DNA of 64,000 bases from Termitomyces sp. T153 (Eukaryota > Basidiomycota > Agaricomycetes > Agaricales > Lyophyllaceae): the NCBI GenBank assembly GCA_018296165.2, contig JACKQL020000061.1:186001-250000 (forward strand), written 5' to 3'. This document shows, in pieces, positions 54,000 to 64,000 of the stretch; position 1 is the stretch's first letter; each line of letters begins with the position of its first letter. The translations under genes were made by a program, and so were the position numbers. Below the pieces are notes generated by a model. It searched no databases. It worked only from the letters and a program-made list of their open reading frames with translations, and was not told where the DNA came from.

Positions 54000-55370
54000 A
54001 GAGAACCTGTTAGCACCTAGCAATGGAGGCATACACCTCATCTATCACTCGACTAAAAATCCCCCTCCAGCTCCAGAGGTGAGGCGCACACACTGACTTT
54101 CTCTGGAGTCAACTCTAGCATAGGCTCATCCAGTGATAGAGCTCCAGTGGCATCTTTTGCAGCCAAGAGCTGCAGGAGGAGTTCCTCCTGCTCTGCCATG
54201 GAAAGGTAGTGTACCTCCAGGCCCAGGGGACAGTGTCATGCAAAGTGCCCAGGCTTCTTGCATCTCTAGCACAACAGCAGGGCAGCGTGGAGTTGTCAGG
54301 CCACATCCACCTCCATGGGAATCCCCAGTGGCAGGAGACATGCTGCAGGGGTGGCTAGAGTGAGGGCTGGTATTGAGTGAGTAGGTGCAGGGTGGCAGAA
54401 GTTGCTAACCAGAGCAGGGCACAGCATGGAATGGGGGTGGTGGAGCTCCATCTGGATCTCCATGAATTGCCATTGGTCCCAGGCCACTTTGTACCATGAT
54501 GCAATGTTTTTGTTGTTGGGGCAACCCTCCACCAGATTGTCAATGCATTCCACCAATGTAGGGTGCAAGCCATCCTGGAAGGTGAGGCATAGTTGGAGGC
54601 CATCAGGGTAGGTGGCCTGTTTAATCAGAGCTCAGAACAAGTTGATATACTCATCCAATTTTACTTTCCTTGTCCATACTGCTCCCTGTCCTGTAGCATC
54701 AGTGCTGCCATCTTGGCAGGGTCTAATGAAAAAAACTCCACACAAAAGTCCTTCTCAAAGGAAACCCAGTCTGGAAAGCTCCCCACACCTCTGGGACAGC
54801 AGAGAACTCACAGTGCATAAGTGGAGGCACACCTGGTCTTCATGTATGACAGCACCCAGGCTATTTTCAATGTGTCAGAGTCAAAAGCATCCCTGCTGAG
54901 GTGAATGTAGATACTGTAGGAATTGCTCCCTGCTGGAGCAGGCACCATCATATGCATCTAGTAGTGCCAGATGAGGGATCTGTGGCCATAGAGTCACTGG
55001 AGCCATGGGAGCAGGTGCTGCAGCAGGTGAGGCTGGTTCCACAGCTATGGGAGGGGCAGAGTTAGGGCTTAGGCATTCTAGCAATGCCTGGAGGAATTGG
55101 AAAATAAGATCTGTTGTCTGATGGAGGGTAGAGAGTTCAGTCATATAGTGGGTGAGAGATGATTGTGTTAATTGCACCTGGGTCTCTAGGTGGAGCAGGT
55201 GAGTCCAGGCTTTGTCCTGTGGGGCTGAAGCCTCCAAGAGTGTGTCTGGGTTGGCAAGCTAAGACAAAGAACTCTGTGGTGCTTAATCCTAGCAAAGAAG
55301 TGACAGATAGCGGCCTGGAGGTTCCTTGTGGCTATGAGGGGCTTCCAGGCCAGTTTTAGGAGACTTGTTC
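54000..55370 (-). pseudogene. Gypsy-B gag
   Basis: The N-terminal part (55,237-54,881) has a coiled segment (LLHLETQVQLTQSSL), a Pro/Ala-rich linker and LALLDAYDGACSSREQFL. A broken capsid part (to about 54,600) has KLDEYINLF and ALIKQATYPDGL. A C-terminal part has LVEGCPNNKNIASWY and a zinc knuckle C-x-RCKKPGHFA-x-HC with two stops in it (about 54,270). The order matches the plus-strand gag fragment at 37.3-37.95 kb. Confidence 0.8.
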
Positions 55371-55373
55371 TGC

Positions 55374-55737
55374 TGTAAGGGCAACCTCTGGAATGGGGAA
55401 TTGGAGTCATGCAGCTAGCAGAGGGGGATCTGAAGTATATTAGTGGAGTAGACAATGATACAAACAGTAACTAATCACCTAGCAGAGGAGGATCCAAAGA
55501 GAACAAGTCTAAGGATCCCTGCTGCTCAGTGTGGCACATCAGTGGGTGGCAGAGGCCTGGAAACTACTGTACAAGTGACCAGAGCTACTCCTAACCCTAG
55601 GGCAATGGTTGCTGAGGTAATATAGAGAACTCTGCTCCAGAGATCTCCACAGTTCTGGAAAGAGCCACAGAGACATTGAATGAGCTGTAAAAGTGCTAGA
55701 ACCAGTCATGGAGGTTGGAAATGGAAGTCCCCTGACA
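55374..55737 (-). repeat. Gypsy-B 5' LTR
   Basis: It is 364 bp, TGTCAGGGGACTTCC...CCCTTACA on the minus strand. Confidence 0.92.
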
Positions 55738-56446
55738 CTAGCACTCTGGAGATGGTTTGGACTTCAAATACTTGCAAGGAGAAGCTAGGGGGAGTGGTCT
55801 GAGCAAGTCTGGGGTAGTTCAGGAAAGTCTAAGACCAAGTATATTAAATGTTGGGCTTGGGCCAGCATCAGGTACAAGTCCATAAGCAAGTGTATGGGCT
55901 GCAGGGTAAGCAGAGGCTTTGCAAGTGATGGGAGCAGAGCCAGATTTTGATGAGGGATCAATCAAAGGCAATGGGTTCTGGGGCTGAGTATAGGGCAAGG
56001 TCTGGAGTTATCATAAGAATGTCTGAAGGGTTGTAGCATGTGTGCAGGGTTTGTAATGACATCAGAGTTGAAAGGAATTTAGAAGAGATAAAGAAAACAG
56101 AGATGGACAAGACAAGATGAGACAGAACTGAGAAAAGAGATAGATTCAAGGCTAAAAATAGAAATAGAAATAAGACCAGGAAATGTAATAGAAAGAGACA
56201 TGAGACACAGATAACTAAGTAAAGTAATATCAAGACTAGAGTAACAGATACTACTCTCCAACTTATATACCAACTACTGGAGCCACTTTAGGGACAGCAG
56301 TTCTGATGGTGGGGCTCATTGGGGCCATGCAGCATTGACAGGTGTCAATTATGATCAAGGGGCAGGCTGCAGTGATATACTGATGGGATCAGATGGGAAT
56401 GCAGGCCATTCTGGGGTTGTTGTAATGTTGTGGAGCTGGTTGAATC

Positions 56447-58243
56447 AATTAAAAAGGGTTGGACATACTTTAGTGCTTCCCTAACTTTCTCCCAATGTCA
56501 TCCTCCATGTCTTTATTGTTGTCAGCTGCCACATCCCAATCAGCCTCTCCTACTCCTCCACCATTGGATAACAACTGCATTGAAGTGTGGGAAGAGTATG
56601 AGGGGCATTGGAAAGTTGACTATTATCAGGACAAGAAAAAGGTGGATGCACTGTCTTGTAGTCATAAGTATGTGGGTTTTGCTATTCAATACCTTGCTAA
56701 CTCAAACTGATCAGAGCTATCTGCAGTGGGGGCAGCTCTGCCTAGGACTTCTTTTCACAGAGAGGCCCTGGGGCAGTTGCCATTGGCACAATTGTCAAGA
56801 CTGAGTTTTGGTCTGGGGCATGTGCAAGTTGTTCTGGAGGCATTGTGTGTTGCATAGGTGGAGGTAACTTCAGAGAAGTTTGCAGAGGTGGTGGGATGGG
56901 TATGGGGTCCTCCCACCCTTGAATGGTGCCAGGTGGAGGTTCCAGTGAGTGCTTAGTGGACTTTTCTACCCAGTTTGGGCTAATTCAGTTGTGTAGTGTG
57001 CCCTCTGTGCTTGATGGGGGGAGCAGTGTAGTTTTGAGGCACCAGTGCCAGAGTCATGGCAGAACATGTCAGTGTGCCTTCTGTATCACTCAAGGCACAA
57101 GAAGTGCTCTGTTTTGTTGAGCTGGCATGCTGCTTGTGTTGCCATAAAGCAGGGCTGGAGTTGGGAGTGGGTGGCAATGCAGCTGGAGGAAGGGTGAAGG
57201 GGTAGGATGTTGGGTTGGGGGTCTGAAGTGGAGGATAGAGGTGGCATAAGGCAGTTGACAGTGAAGATTGGACCCCTGTAGGGCAGGTGGAGAGAAGGGG
57301 TCCCTGCAGCACATAATAAAGGTAAGTAGAGGGCATCCCCATTGCCAGAGGTGGGGCTGAGCAAGAGGGCTTGAGGTGAGGAGTTGATAGCAGAACCTCT
57401 GGGCCTCCAGGTGTATTTCCCAGGCTCTGGGGCCCTAGTCAGACAGTCTGTGGGGGTGCCCTGGTTGGTGTCCAAGGCTCTCCTGTATCATGAAGTGGAA
57501 GGATTGGAGAGGCTGTTGGCCACCCAAGGAGAGGAGGTTCAGAGGATCAGAGAGAATTCAGACATGATGCAAAGGAAACAAGATGCAGCATGGAGGGATA
57601 GAGATGCAGTGCAATGGGACTAGGAGATTTCCCTGCAGACAGCCATGGAATGATTGTTGGAGATCTAGGGTCTGTGGGAGTGGCTGAGGTAGGAGGAAGT
57701 GCATGCAAAGCAAGGGGCAGAGGGATGGCAGGGCAATTCTGAGGCCAGGGTGCCCCCTGTGGCATTGTAGGATGCATGGAGGCAAGAGGAATGGCTTGCC
57801 AATGAGGTGATCTTAGGATGGAGGGGAATCATGCATGAGTCTCACTCTTTCATTGCTCCAATCCTACTAACTCAACCCATAGACTGGATCAGAGAACACA
57901 GGATCCTCCTTGACAGAGCAACAGCTGCTTTTGTATTGATTGATAATGGGCTGGTGCAGATGCCTAGCAATCATCTCTTGGAGTTGGGGCAGGGCATGGG
58001 CTAAATGGGTAGGATGTTGGTGGGACACAAGCAGAGGAATGTGGTGGAGCTGGGGTCATGGTGGGAGCTGGCCATAGATGTGGAGGAGCCTCTCCTGGGC
58101 TACTTGGAGACACTAGCCATGGTCATGGCTCAGATGGAGGTGGACCTGGTGGAGGAAGTAGCAGGAGTGGTTTTGGAGGTGGAGGACAAGTGAGGGGGGA
58201 TCTTGGACTTTGTTTATCTTGTTCATCTTATACTACATGCTAG
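56447..58243 (+). pseudogene. Relic of a repeat-borne coiled-coil/basic protein gene
   Basis: Plus-strand segments in shifting frames: SPTPPPLDNNCIEVWEEYEG with HWKVDYYQDKKKVDAL (56,535-56,650), LVDFSTQFGLIQLCS and CQCAFCITQGTRSALF (56,950-57,115), a Gly/Trp-rich low-complexity region, then a heptad-rich helix ERLLATQGEEVQRIRENSD with DAAWRDRDAVQWD (57,500-57,623), and a Gly-rich end (58,130-58,230). Numerous TGA/TAG codons occur at positions where CGA/CAG would fit. It is probably a member of a dispersed Agaricomycete family (from memory); function unknown. Confidence 0.5.
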
Positions 58244-58469
58244 CCTTCCTTGTAATATCTTGTAATTTTGTAGCATATTTACATGACTTTCCTAGACCTC
58301 TTCCCTATTTAATTTTTTCAGATTATGTAACAGGATAAGAAGATAAAAACATGCAGGGGGTTACTTGTGGGAGTTGAGTCTCTAATGAGTCCAAAGGCAG
58401 AGGTCATACCCATTAATTCCATCTGTGTTCACTAGTCCTGGGAGTCCTAGGGTTGGTGGGGTGCTGTCA

Positions 58470-58650
58470 ATAGAAATTCTGGAGTTCAGCAGAGGCTCTG
58501 GAGAGGTATTTGAAGGGTTTCCAAGTGTCATTCTTGGGTCCATAGCCCTTCCAACAGACCAGGTAGTGGGGTTGACCATGGACCAAGCAGGAGTCAAGGA
58601 TTGAATCAACTTCATAGTGGTATTTGTCCTCAACCTCAATGAGGGGCAGT
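58470..58650 (-). pseudogene. Gypsy-C chromodomain
   Basis: EDKYHYEVDSILDSCLVHGQ followed by PHYLVCWKGYGPKNDTWKP and FKYLSRASAELQNFY. The aromatic cage positions (Y in YEVD, W and Y in CWKGY) are conserved, and the frame is open across the domain. Confidence 0.88.
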
Positions 58651-58739
58651 TGGCTGGAGTGTTGTCTGGAGAAAGAGTTTGGGACATATTCTTCATGAAG
58701 GCAGACATGGAAGACAGTGTAGAGCTCATTCAGGCCTGG

Positions 58740-59872
58740 AGGTAGGTCAAGTTTGTAGGCATGTGTTGAGACCTTCCAGAGGACCTTGAAGGGGCCAAGT
58801 CACTTGTAGTCAAGCTTGATGGAGAGTCTCCAGGTCTTGAGGTTGCATTGATTGAGCTATACCAAAGTTCCAGGGGACCAGTCAGGAGTGGGATTGCATC
58901 AGGTCTTGGCATGTTTGGAGTATGCTAAATTAGTGGTGTTGATCTTGTCTTGGAGGAACTGATGGAGGGAACAGAGGTCTTCCACAATTTTGTGGGTGAT
59001 GTAGGAGGGGATATTCTTGAGGGATAAGGTGAGCTGGTAGTTGTAGCCCTTGTTCACATAGAAGGGGTAGACTTTGGTGGCAGAGTGAGGCATATTATTA
59101 TAGGTAAACTGGGCAAGGGGGAGTTCTGCATGCCAGTTGTTTTGTAAATAGTTAATGTAGAGGCAAGGATACTGTTCCAACATCTGGTTTACTTGTTCAG
59201 TCTATCCATTGCTCTCTCAATGATAGGTGGTCAATAGATTGGTCTTTATTTTGAGAGCCTTGCATAACAATTGCCAAAAGCAGGAGACAAATAGTGGGCT
59301 GCAGTAAGAGATGACGTTGTCTAGGAGTCTGTGCTTGGAGAATATGTATTTGAGGAATAGCTTGGTGAACTCCAGAGCATTGTTGGCAATGTGGCAGGGG
59401 ATGAAAAGGGCTTGCTTGGTGAGGTGGCAGATGACCACAAGGATTGCATCAAAGCCTTTAGAGTCAGGGAGCTCAACAATGTGGTCCAATTTATATTGAG
59501 GACCAGGGTGTGGCAACTGATGGAAAAGGGCTTCAGCAGGCTGTCAGGGTGGTAGTGGAGTACTTTGGCCTGGAGGCATGGTTTGCAGGCCCTTACATAT
59601 TGTGTGATATCCTTTTTCATTCCTGCATGAAAGTAAGTCCTAGAAATGAGTTGGAGGGTCTGACAAATTCCTAGATGTTCTTGGAGTTTGTGATTGTGAT
59701 GTTGCTGGAGTATGTCAAGGCAAATGGGATTGTGGTCTGGAGCATAGATTCTTCCACTCCAGAGCAGGAGGCAGTGGTCTGGAGATAGTGTGAAGGGGTC
59801 ATCAACTGTTGACTTGTCAGCAGAAGTATTGTGGAGGGCCTTTCTGGGTGAAGAAGGGGTCTGGGAGTGCAT
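58740..59872 (-). pseudogene. Gypsy-C integrase
   Basis: The zinc-binding part has HHNHKLQEHLGICQTLQ and CKPCLQAK. The core has KLDHIVELPDSKGFDAILVV (first Asp region), FIPCHIANNALEFTKLFL and HRLLDNVISYCSPLFVS, where the SDRG motif is lost. It then continues brokenly with LYINYLQNNWHAELPLAQFTYNN-type phrases in another frame (59,183-58,899). Frame changes lie near 59,510 and 59,215. Confidence 0.82.
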
Positions 59873-59899
59873 TTCTGATTTGGTGGAGGATCCCCTCTT

Positions 59900-60336
59900 T
59901 ATTCATAATTAGCATGGCATGCAAATGCTCAGGGGAAAATTACCACTTGATGGTTAAATGCATTCTGCTCAGCCTCAAATTATTTTCTTGGATACATGTT
60001 AGGCTTCTGAGTGAGGGCATTGGGTTTTGCACTGAGTCATCTGGGGTGATAATGAATGGTGAAGTTGTACTCTGAGAGGGTTTTGGACCAGCAAGCTTGG
60101 TGGCAGCTGAGCTGGTTTGTGGTTGTGAAGTATTGCAGGTTGTTATGGTTGCAGTAGACTTGGATGCAGTGCAGAGATCTTTCAAGGTAGGCCCTCCACT
60201 GTTCTTTGTTGTAGATGTTGTAGTTGAGCTCTGTGGGGATCATTGAGCAGGTGTAGAAGGTGATGGAATGGAGATCCTTACCACTAGAGTCCATTTGGGA
60301 CAGTATGCTAGCAATAGCATAGCCAGAGGCACTCAC
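59900..60336 (-). pseudogene. Gypsy-C RNase H
   Basis: SASGYAIASILSQMD, LHSITFYTCSMIPTELNYNI and YNKEQWRAYLERSLHCIQVY correspond to the Asp, beta-strand and Glu regions (NYxIYxKE) of Gypsy RNase H. CWSKTLSEYNFTIHYHP and the following broken KxNxxPDALSR-type region end the domain. Confidence 0.82.
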
Positions 60337-60348
60337 ATTTGAGCACTA

Positions 60349-61409
60349 TTAGTAGGGAGGGGTCAAAATGGCAGAGAATTGGGGTGGAGGTGAAGGCTTT
60401 CTTAAGGAGGGTAAATATGCTTTGGCACTTGCTATGCCAGTCCCATGGGGTGTCCTTCTGCATGCATTGATTGAAGGGTTTGGTGATTCCAGAGTAGTTG
60501 TTGATGAACTGGCAATAAAAGTTAGCAAACCCCAGGAATGACTGTACCTCCTTGATGTTCTGGGGTGGGGGCCAGTTGGGATGGCCTCAACCTTGGTGGG
60601 GTCCATGCACACACTGTCTGGAGTGATGATAACTCTGAAGTATTCAACCTCCATGGTGTGGAAGGAGCACTTCTTGGGTTTGGCATGAAGGTAGTACTCC
60701 TGGAGTCATTCTAAGACATGGCAGATGTGCCCTGGATGTTCCTCTAGTGAGTTCAAGTAGATCAGAATGTTGTCCAGATACACAATAACAAAAATGTTGT
60801 TCATGAAGTACTGGAAGGTGGTGGGGGAGTTAGTCATTCCAAAAGGCATCACCAGATACTCAAAGAGGCCATAGTGGGTTTGCAAGGTGGTCTTCCATTC
60901 ATGCCCCAGAGTGATCCAGATGTTGTTGTAGCCCGAGTGGAAGTCTATCTTGGTATAGATCTTGGCACTGTGGAGGCAGTCAACAAGGTCTCTAATCAGG
61001 GGGAAAGGATACCAGTTCTTTTGAGTGACTTTGTTGAGTCCTCAGTAATCAACACAGAGTTGGAGCAACTCATCCTTCTTCTTAACAAATAGGACTAGAG
61101 TGCCAGCAGCAGAGATTGAGGGGCATATGAAGCTCTTGCTAAGCATATTGTTGAGGTAACTCTTCAGATCCCAGAGTTTGATCTTGAACATATTGGAGAT
61201 CTTGTCAAATGGGGGGGAAGTGCCTTCTTTGAGATCAATTTTGTGATTGTAGGAGCAGTAGGAGGAAGTTCTTTTGTGCTTCTTTCAGAGAAAACATCAG
61301 CAAATTTATGATACTCCAGGGGAACCACTTCATGTAGGATTTGTTCCTCTGTCTTTAGTTCTGGTGGGGCAGTTTCTGTGTGGAGGTATTCCTCTAGTAG
61401 GGCTGGCAT
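60349..61409 (-). pseudogene. Gypsy-C reverse transcriptase
   Basis: HKFADVFSERSTKELPP marks the start. Palm pieces in shifting frames include GLNKVTQKNWYPFPLI, KIDFHSGYNN, VMPFGMTNSPTTFQYFMN and VIVYLDNILIYLN (about 60,760-60,795), followed by KCSFHTMEVEYFRVIITPD. The Y-L-D-D motif reads Y-L-D-N (gacaac for gacgac, a CG to CA change). Stops at 61,163 and several others disable it. Confidence 0.85.
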
Positions 61410-61739
61410 GATTTGAAGTTGGAAGGCAGGGGTACCATCTTGTAGAATGCATGTGAAGGGGATGGTGCCAATGATTTTGATGTTGAGGGCTTCTGGATCA
61501 ATGGGGGTGGGTGTTGGAGTGGTGTTGGCTGGGTGTGGAGTTGTGGTGGGGTTGTCAGGAGGGGTCTGACATTGTTGGTTGGGATACCATGGGCCTTTGT
61601 ATTGATTCCAGGGTATGTTGGGGGGAAGCCATCAAGTTTTGTTCAAGGGGGACCAGGGTGGAGGGGCACTTTCCTCCCTTTCTTGGTTGTCCTTGAGGAT
61701 TGAGAAGGTTTGGGTTGCTCCAAAAGTGCTGGTGTCAAG

Positions 61740-62460
61740 GTTGAGACATCAGATTTGAGAGGAGCTGATGTGGAGGGAGATGGTGGCTGCTAGGCCTGCT
61801 TTGGGGCCTAGGAATTGCATCATGAGGTTCTTCCAGTCAATGTTGGGGTTGACATCCTGCAGCCATAGGAGTCCAAGCATAATCAGAGTCAATTTTGGGA
61901 GTTGAGTGACAAGAAGCTGGATCTGGAATCTTAAGTCATTGTCAAGAGTGAGGGCATTGTTGTAGTATTGGGTGATCCTGGTTGAGGTGGAGCTTACATC
62001 AAAGAGCTGGAGCTCAAGGGGTTGATTGAGGTTGCTGTGGTGGAGATTGAGCTGGTTGCTGAAAAAGGTGCCAGAGACTCCACTGTCAACAAGGGCAGGG
62101 AGGATTGTTGGGGAGCCATCAAGTCAAAAATGTGGGGACTCATGGGATGTTGGTTGTTCCTTCAGAGTCCTTGGAGTGAGGTGAGACATTGAATGGAATG
62201 GGTCTGGCATTAATCAGGCTATCCCTGTTGAGGTGGAGAGCAAGGCTGGGCCAGTCAATGCAGGAGTTGGTGGAGTGAAGCCATGAGAATCCCAGGACAA
62301 TGAGGGCAGAGGCATGTAGTTTGGTAACTAATAGCTGGAGGTTCTGTTGTTGTCCATTAGCAAAGATCACAGTTGTCTCCACACAGTGCATGATGTCTCC
62401 AGTGGAGGTGGGGCTACCATTAAAGAGCTTGAGAAAAACTGATAGTCACAGTCCTCTCTG
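61740..62460 (-). pseudogene. Gypsy-C protease region with two protease-like modules
   Basis: Module 1 (62,391-62,200) has VIFANGQQQNLQLLVTKL, ALIVLGFSWLHSTN and CIDWPSLALHL but no active-site loop. Module 2 (62,110-61,790) has LVDSGVSGTFFSNQLNLHH (active-site D-S-G), LELQLFDVSSTST, RFQIQLLVTQLPKLTLIMLG and LLWLQDVNPNIDWKNLMM. The shared pattern L-L-V-T-x-L, L-G-x-x-WL, IDW shows a tandem duplication of the protease fold. A stop and frame break separate the modules. Confidence 0.72.
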
Positions 62461-64000
62461 TCAATGGTCCATATGGCACATCCCATCACCTGGCATTTAG
62501 GGCAATTACTAATGAAATGTCCCTGCTCACCACATAAGATGCATGCACCCTCTTTCCATCCCTTCTCCTGGGCCTCCTCTAGTACCTCAATCCAGGGTCT
62601 GTTACAAACTTGTTTGTGCATAAGGCTTCTTGATCTTCAGCAGGGTCCAGAGCATTGTTGAGGTCCTAGAAGTTGTTGGGGTTGGCATCCAGAGGCTCTG
62701 GAGCTTTGTAGAGGTCAGTGGTGTTGAGCTGGGCAGGTGGGCAGGGTCCTGGGAGTTGGTTGGTGCTGGGAGGTCCTTGTTCTGGAGGGAAGTGGGATGT
62801 GGGATTGGCAGAAGTGGTGAGGACCAAGAGTTGACTGCCATTGGTTGCTCCAGCCTGCCAGTTGGTGGTGCTGGAGGTGTTCCAGGTGGGGCAGGGTGTG
62901 GTATTTCTGCTCCAGTCTTTCCAATAGTGTTTATTGACCTGCGTAATGAGTGCCTTGTAACTGTCATATGTAGTTTGCTTGGTGTGAGGTGGAGGATGTC
63001 CTTGATGCATTGAGGTAAAGCATGGTGGAGGGCAAATTGGAGGGCATTATAGGTTCATCCTGTATTGTAGGTCTCTCATTTGAACCATGCAATGAAGGTC
63101 ATGAAATGTTTGTTGTCATACATTCAGAGATTGAAGAGGTTTTCCTCTGCTTCTGCTACAGTATCAAGTACACCAAACTTACTAGAGAACTCCTGTGTAA
63201 AAGCAAGCCAGTTAGAGAGTACACAGTTGTTGGGGTCAAACCAGAGCAGTGCCATGTAGTGATTGAAGGTGATGCCCTGTCAATATAATGCAGTGAAGGC
63301 CACCTATGAGCTCTCAAGTTGGAAAGTGATAGGCTTAGCTTGGAACATTGTGAGACATTGCATTAGGAAGACTCTCCTTTTTCAGAGGTCATAACTAGTG
63401 AAGGATTCCTGGTTCTGAATGTTGAACTTGCCTTCTCCAGCCAATGTGTCACAAGTGTTGTTCTGAGTGTTTTGAGCTCAAGGCGGAGGTCTGGCAGGGT
63501 AGCAGTAATAGTAATTGTTTCCATTGCTGCATTGAGAGGAAAAGTTGGCCATGTCTGGGCCCCATCCACCTGGAGGTCTGCCATTGGGGGATCCACTGCC
63601 TGGAGGTTGGCCAGCATTGCCCAGAGGGGGGCCCAGAGCTCAGCAAGGTAGGAGGGGGTCCTCTGGGAATCAGCAGTCCAAAGTAGTTGTTGTCAGCAGA
63701 AGGGTTGAGTAGGGGAACTAGTGTTAGGAAAGGGGGGTTGAGGTGCTCCAGGGCCTGCAGGTTGTTGCAGAGGAGCTGGGGCATTTTAGTGGGGCTTGGG
63801 GGCATTTCTATGGGGGGCATAGAGGTCAAAATGGGGAGGTCTATCCCAGAGAGGGCTGTTGCAAGGGATGGGTTCTTTGCTGGGGTTTCTAGGCTTGTCA
63901 ATGTAAGAGAGAGATTAGTTGTCATTGTTGATGCACAGGGGAGCCTCTGAGTACAGGCCTTGGGGGCAGTGGGTTGTTCTCAGGTATGGAAGGTGCTGGG
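62460..64000 (-). pseudogene. Gypsy-C gag
   Basis: The N-terminal Pro/Leu-rich part (63,925-63,449) has a second frame (63,617-63,363) with PLNAAMETITITATLPDLR, LELKTLRTTLVTHWLEKA and SSTFRTRNPSLVMTSEKGE. Broken capsid pieces with ERLEQKYHTLP follow. The C-terminus (62,621-62,450) has the zinc knuckle CILCGEQGHFISNCP (C-x2-C-x4-H-x4-C, intact). It precedes the protease region. Confidence 0.78.

Larger units (their letters stand above)
50000..55737 (-). mobile_element. Gypsy-B: complete Ty3/Gypsy chromovirus, 5,738 bp, TSD CTAGC
   Basis: The LTRs are 55374-55737 (5') and 50000-50368 (3'), both TGTCAG...TTA(C/T)A on the minus strand. The 5-bp target duplication CTAGC (49995-49999, 55738-55742) is perfect. 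A polypurine tract (agctagaggggggg) lies next to the 3' LTR. Domain order is gag with zinc knuckle, protease, RT, RNase H, integrase, chromodomain. Numerous stops and an internal deletion in integrase inactivate it. Both LTRs are CpG-poor. A related LTR-gag fragment is at 36,814 and a pol fragment at 34,550-35,620. Confidence 0.95.
49914..56446 (+). mobile_element. LTR-X copy split by Gypsy-B (49,914-49,999 and 55,743-56,446)
   Basis: The left part starts TGTCAGGTTGCACTGACC and reads cttataacctagc. The right part continues actctggagatgg...cttgcaaggagaagc. Both align collinearly with the LTR-X copies at 12.9-14.0 kb and 28.0-29.1 kb, which carry the junction uninterrupted (ttataacctagcattccag at 28,990 on the minus strand). 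The insertion duplicated CTAGC. The right end loses similarity at about 56,446, short of a full LTR. Confidence 0.85.
58330..64000 (-). mobile_element. Gypsy-C: third chromovirus, 5' end beyond window
   Basis: Minus-strand order is gag (64,000-62,450), protease region (62,460-61,740), RT (61,410-60,350), RNase H (60,336-59,900), integrase (59,870-58,740) and chromodomain (about 58,640-58,470). No LTR was located at the 3' end (58,330), and the 5' LTR lies outside. The sequences differ clearly from Gypsy-A and Gypsy-B, so it is a separate family. Stops and shifts are frequent. Confidence 0.88.

Noticed and set aside
1..64000. Classical ascomycete RIP as cause of the decay
   Set aside because: Changes concentrate at CpG in the LTR pair and in catalytic codons, not at CpA in general; CpG deamination or a CpG-directed process fits better. 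A genome-wide dinucleotide analysis would decide.

Overview
The window looks like a repeat-rich stretch of a filamentous basidiomycete genome, most likely an Agaricomycete. The evidence is: host genes with many 49-74 nt introns; chromodomain-bearing Ty3/Gypsy elements; Copia relics; a KDZ-type (Kyakuja-Dileera-Zisupton) transposase; and multi-exon repeat-borne genes of a kind I associate with Agaricomycetes. The species is not identifiable. A TE-rich (for example ectomycorrhizal) genome is only a guess.

Layout: 1-4.1 kb holds eroded Copia and LINE fragments. 4.1-10.8 kb is a CpG-rich host island. It contains a small hypothetical ORF (6141-6470, -), a CHORD-like Cys/His protein (6811-7439, -, two exons), an intact seven-exon MFS transporter (8165-10037, +) and a scrap of a further MFS copy. 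10,838-17,526 is a complete chromovirus (Gypsy-A, target duplication GCCCC) interrupted by a solo LTR (target duplication ATTAA). 19.1-26.6 kb (-) carries tRNA-derived SINE units, a hypothetical gene with LPPLF repeats and a KDZ transposase. 28-36 kb holds a second solo LTR, two multi-exon gene relics and a Gypsy-B fragment. 36.1-40.6 kb is an inverted, interrupted second copy of the 19.1-22.3 kb block, followed by a 278-bp MITE. 42.3-46.3 kb is a second CpG-rich island with an intact eight-exon MFS paralogue (43180-45024, +). 46.3-49.9 kb holds Copia relics. 50,000-55,737 is a complete Gypsy-B (target duplication CTAGC) sitting inside another LTR. 56.4-58.2 kb is a relic of a coiled-coil gene. 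58.3-64 kb is a third chromovirus (Gypsy-C, -), which runs off the window.

The strongest large-scale signal is compositional. The host islands are CpG-rich, while nearly all repeats have lost CpG to TpG/CpA. The boundary falls inside elements: the host-facing LTR of Gypsy-A keeps 13 CpGs and its far LTR keeps none. The same decay explains many stop codons and the loss of catalytic Asp/Glu residues in reverse transcriptase, RNase H and integrase. Only the two MFS genes and the CHORD-like gene look intact. Almost everything else is broken mobile DNA, so the genes do not form a pathway. Two related transporters now lie either side of about 33 kb of nested repeats.
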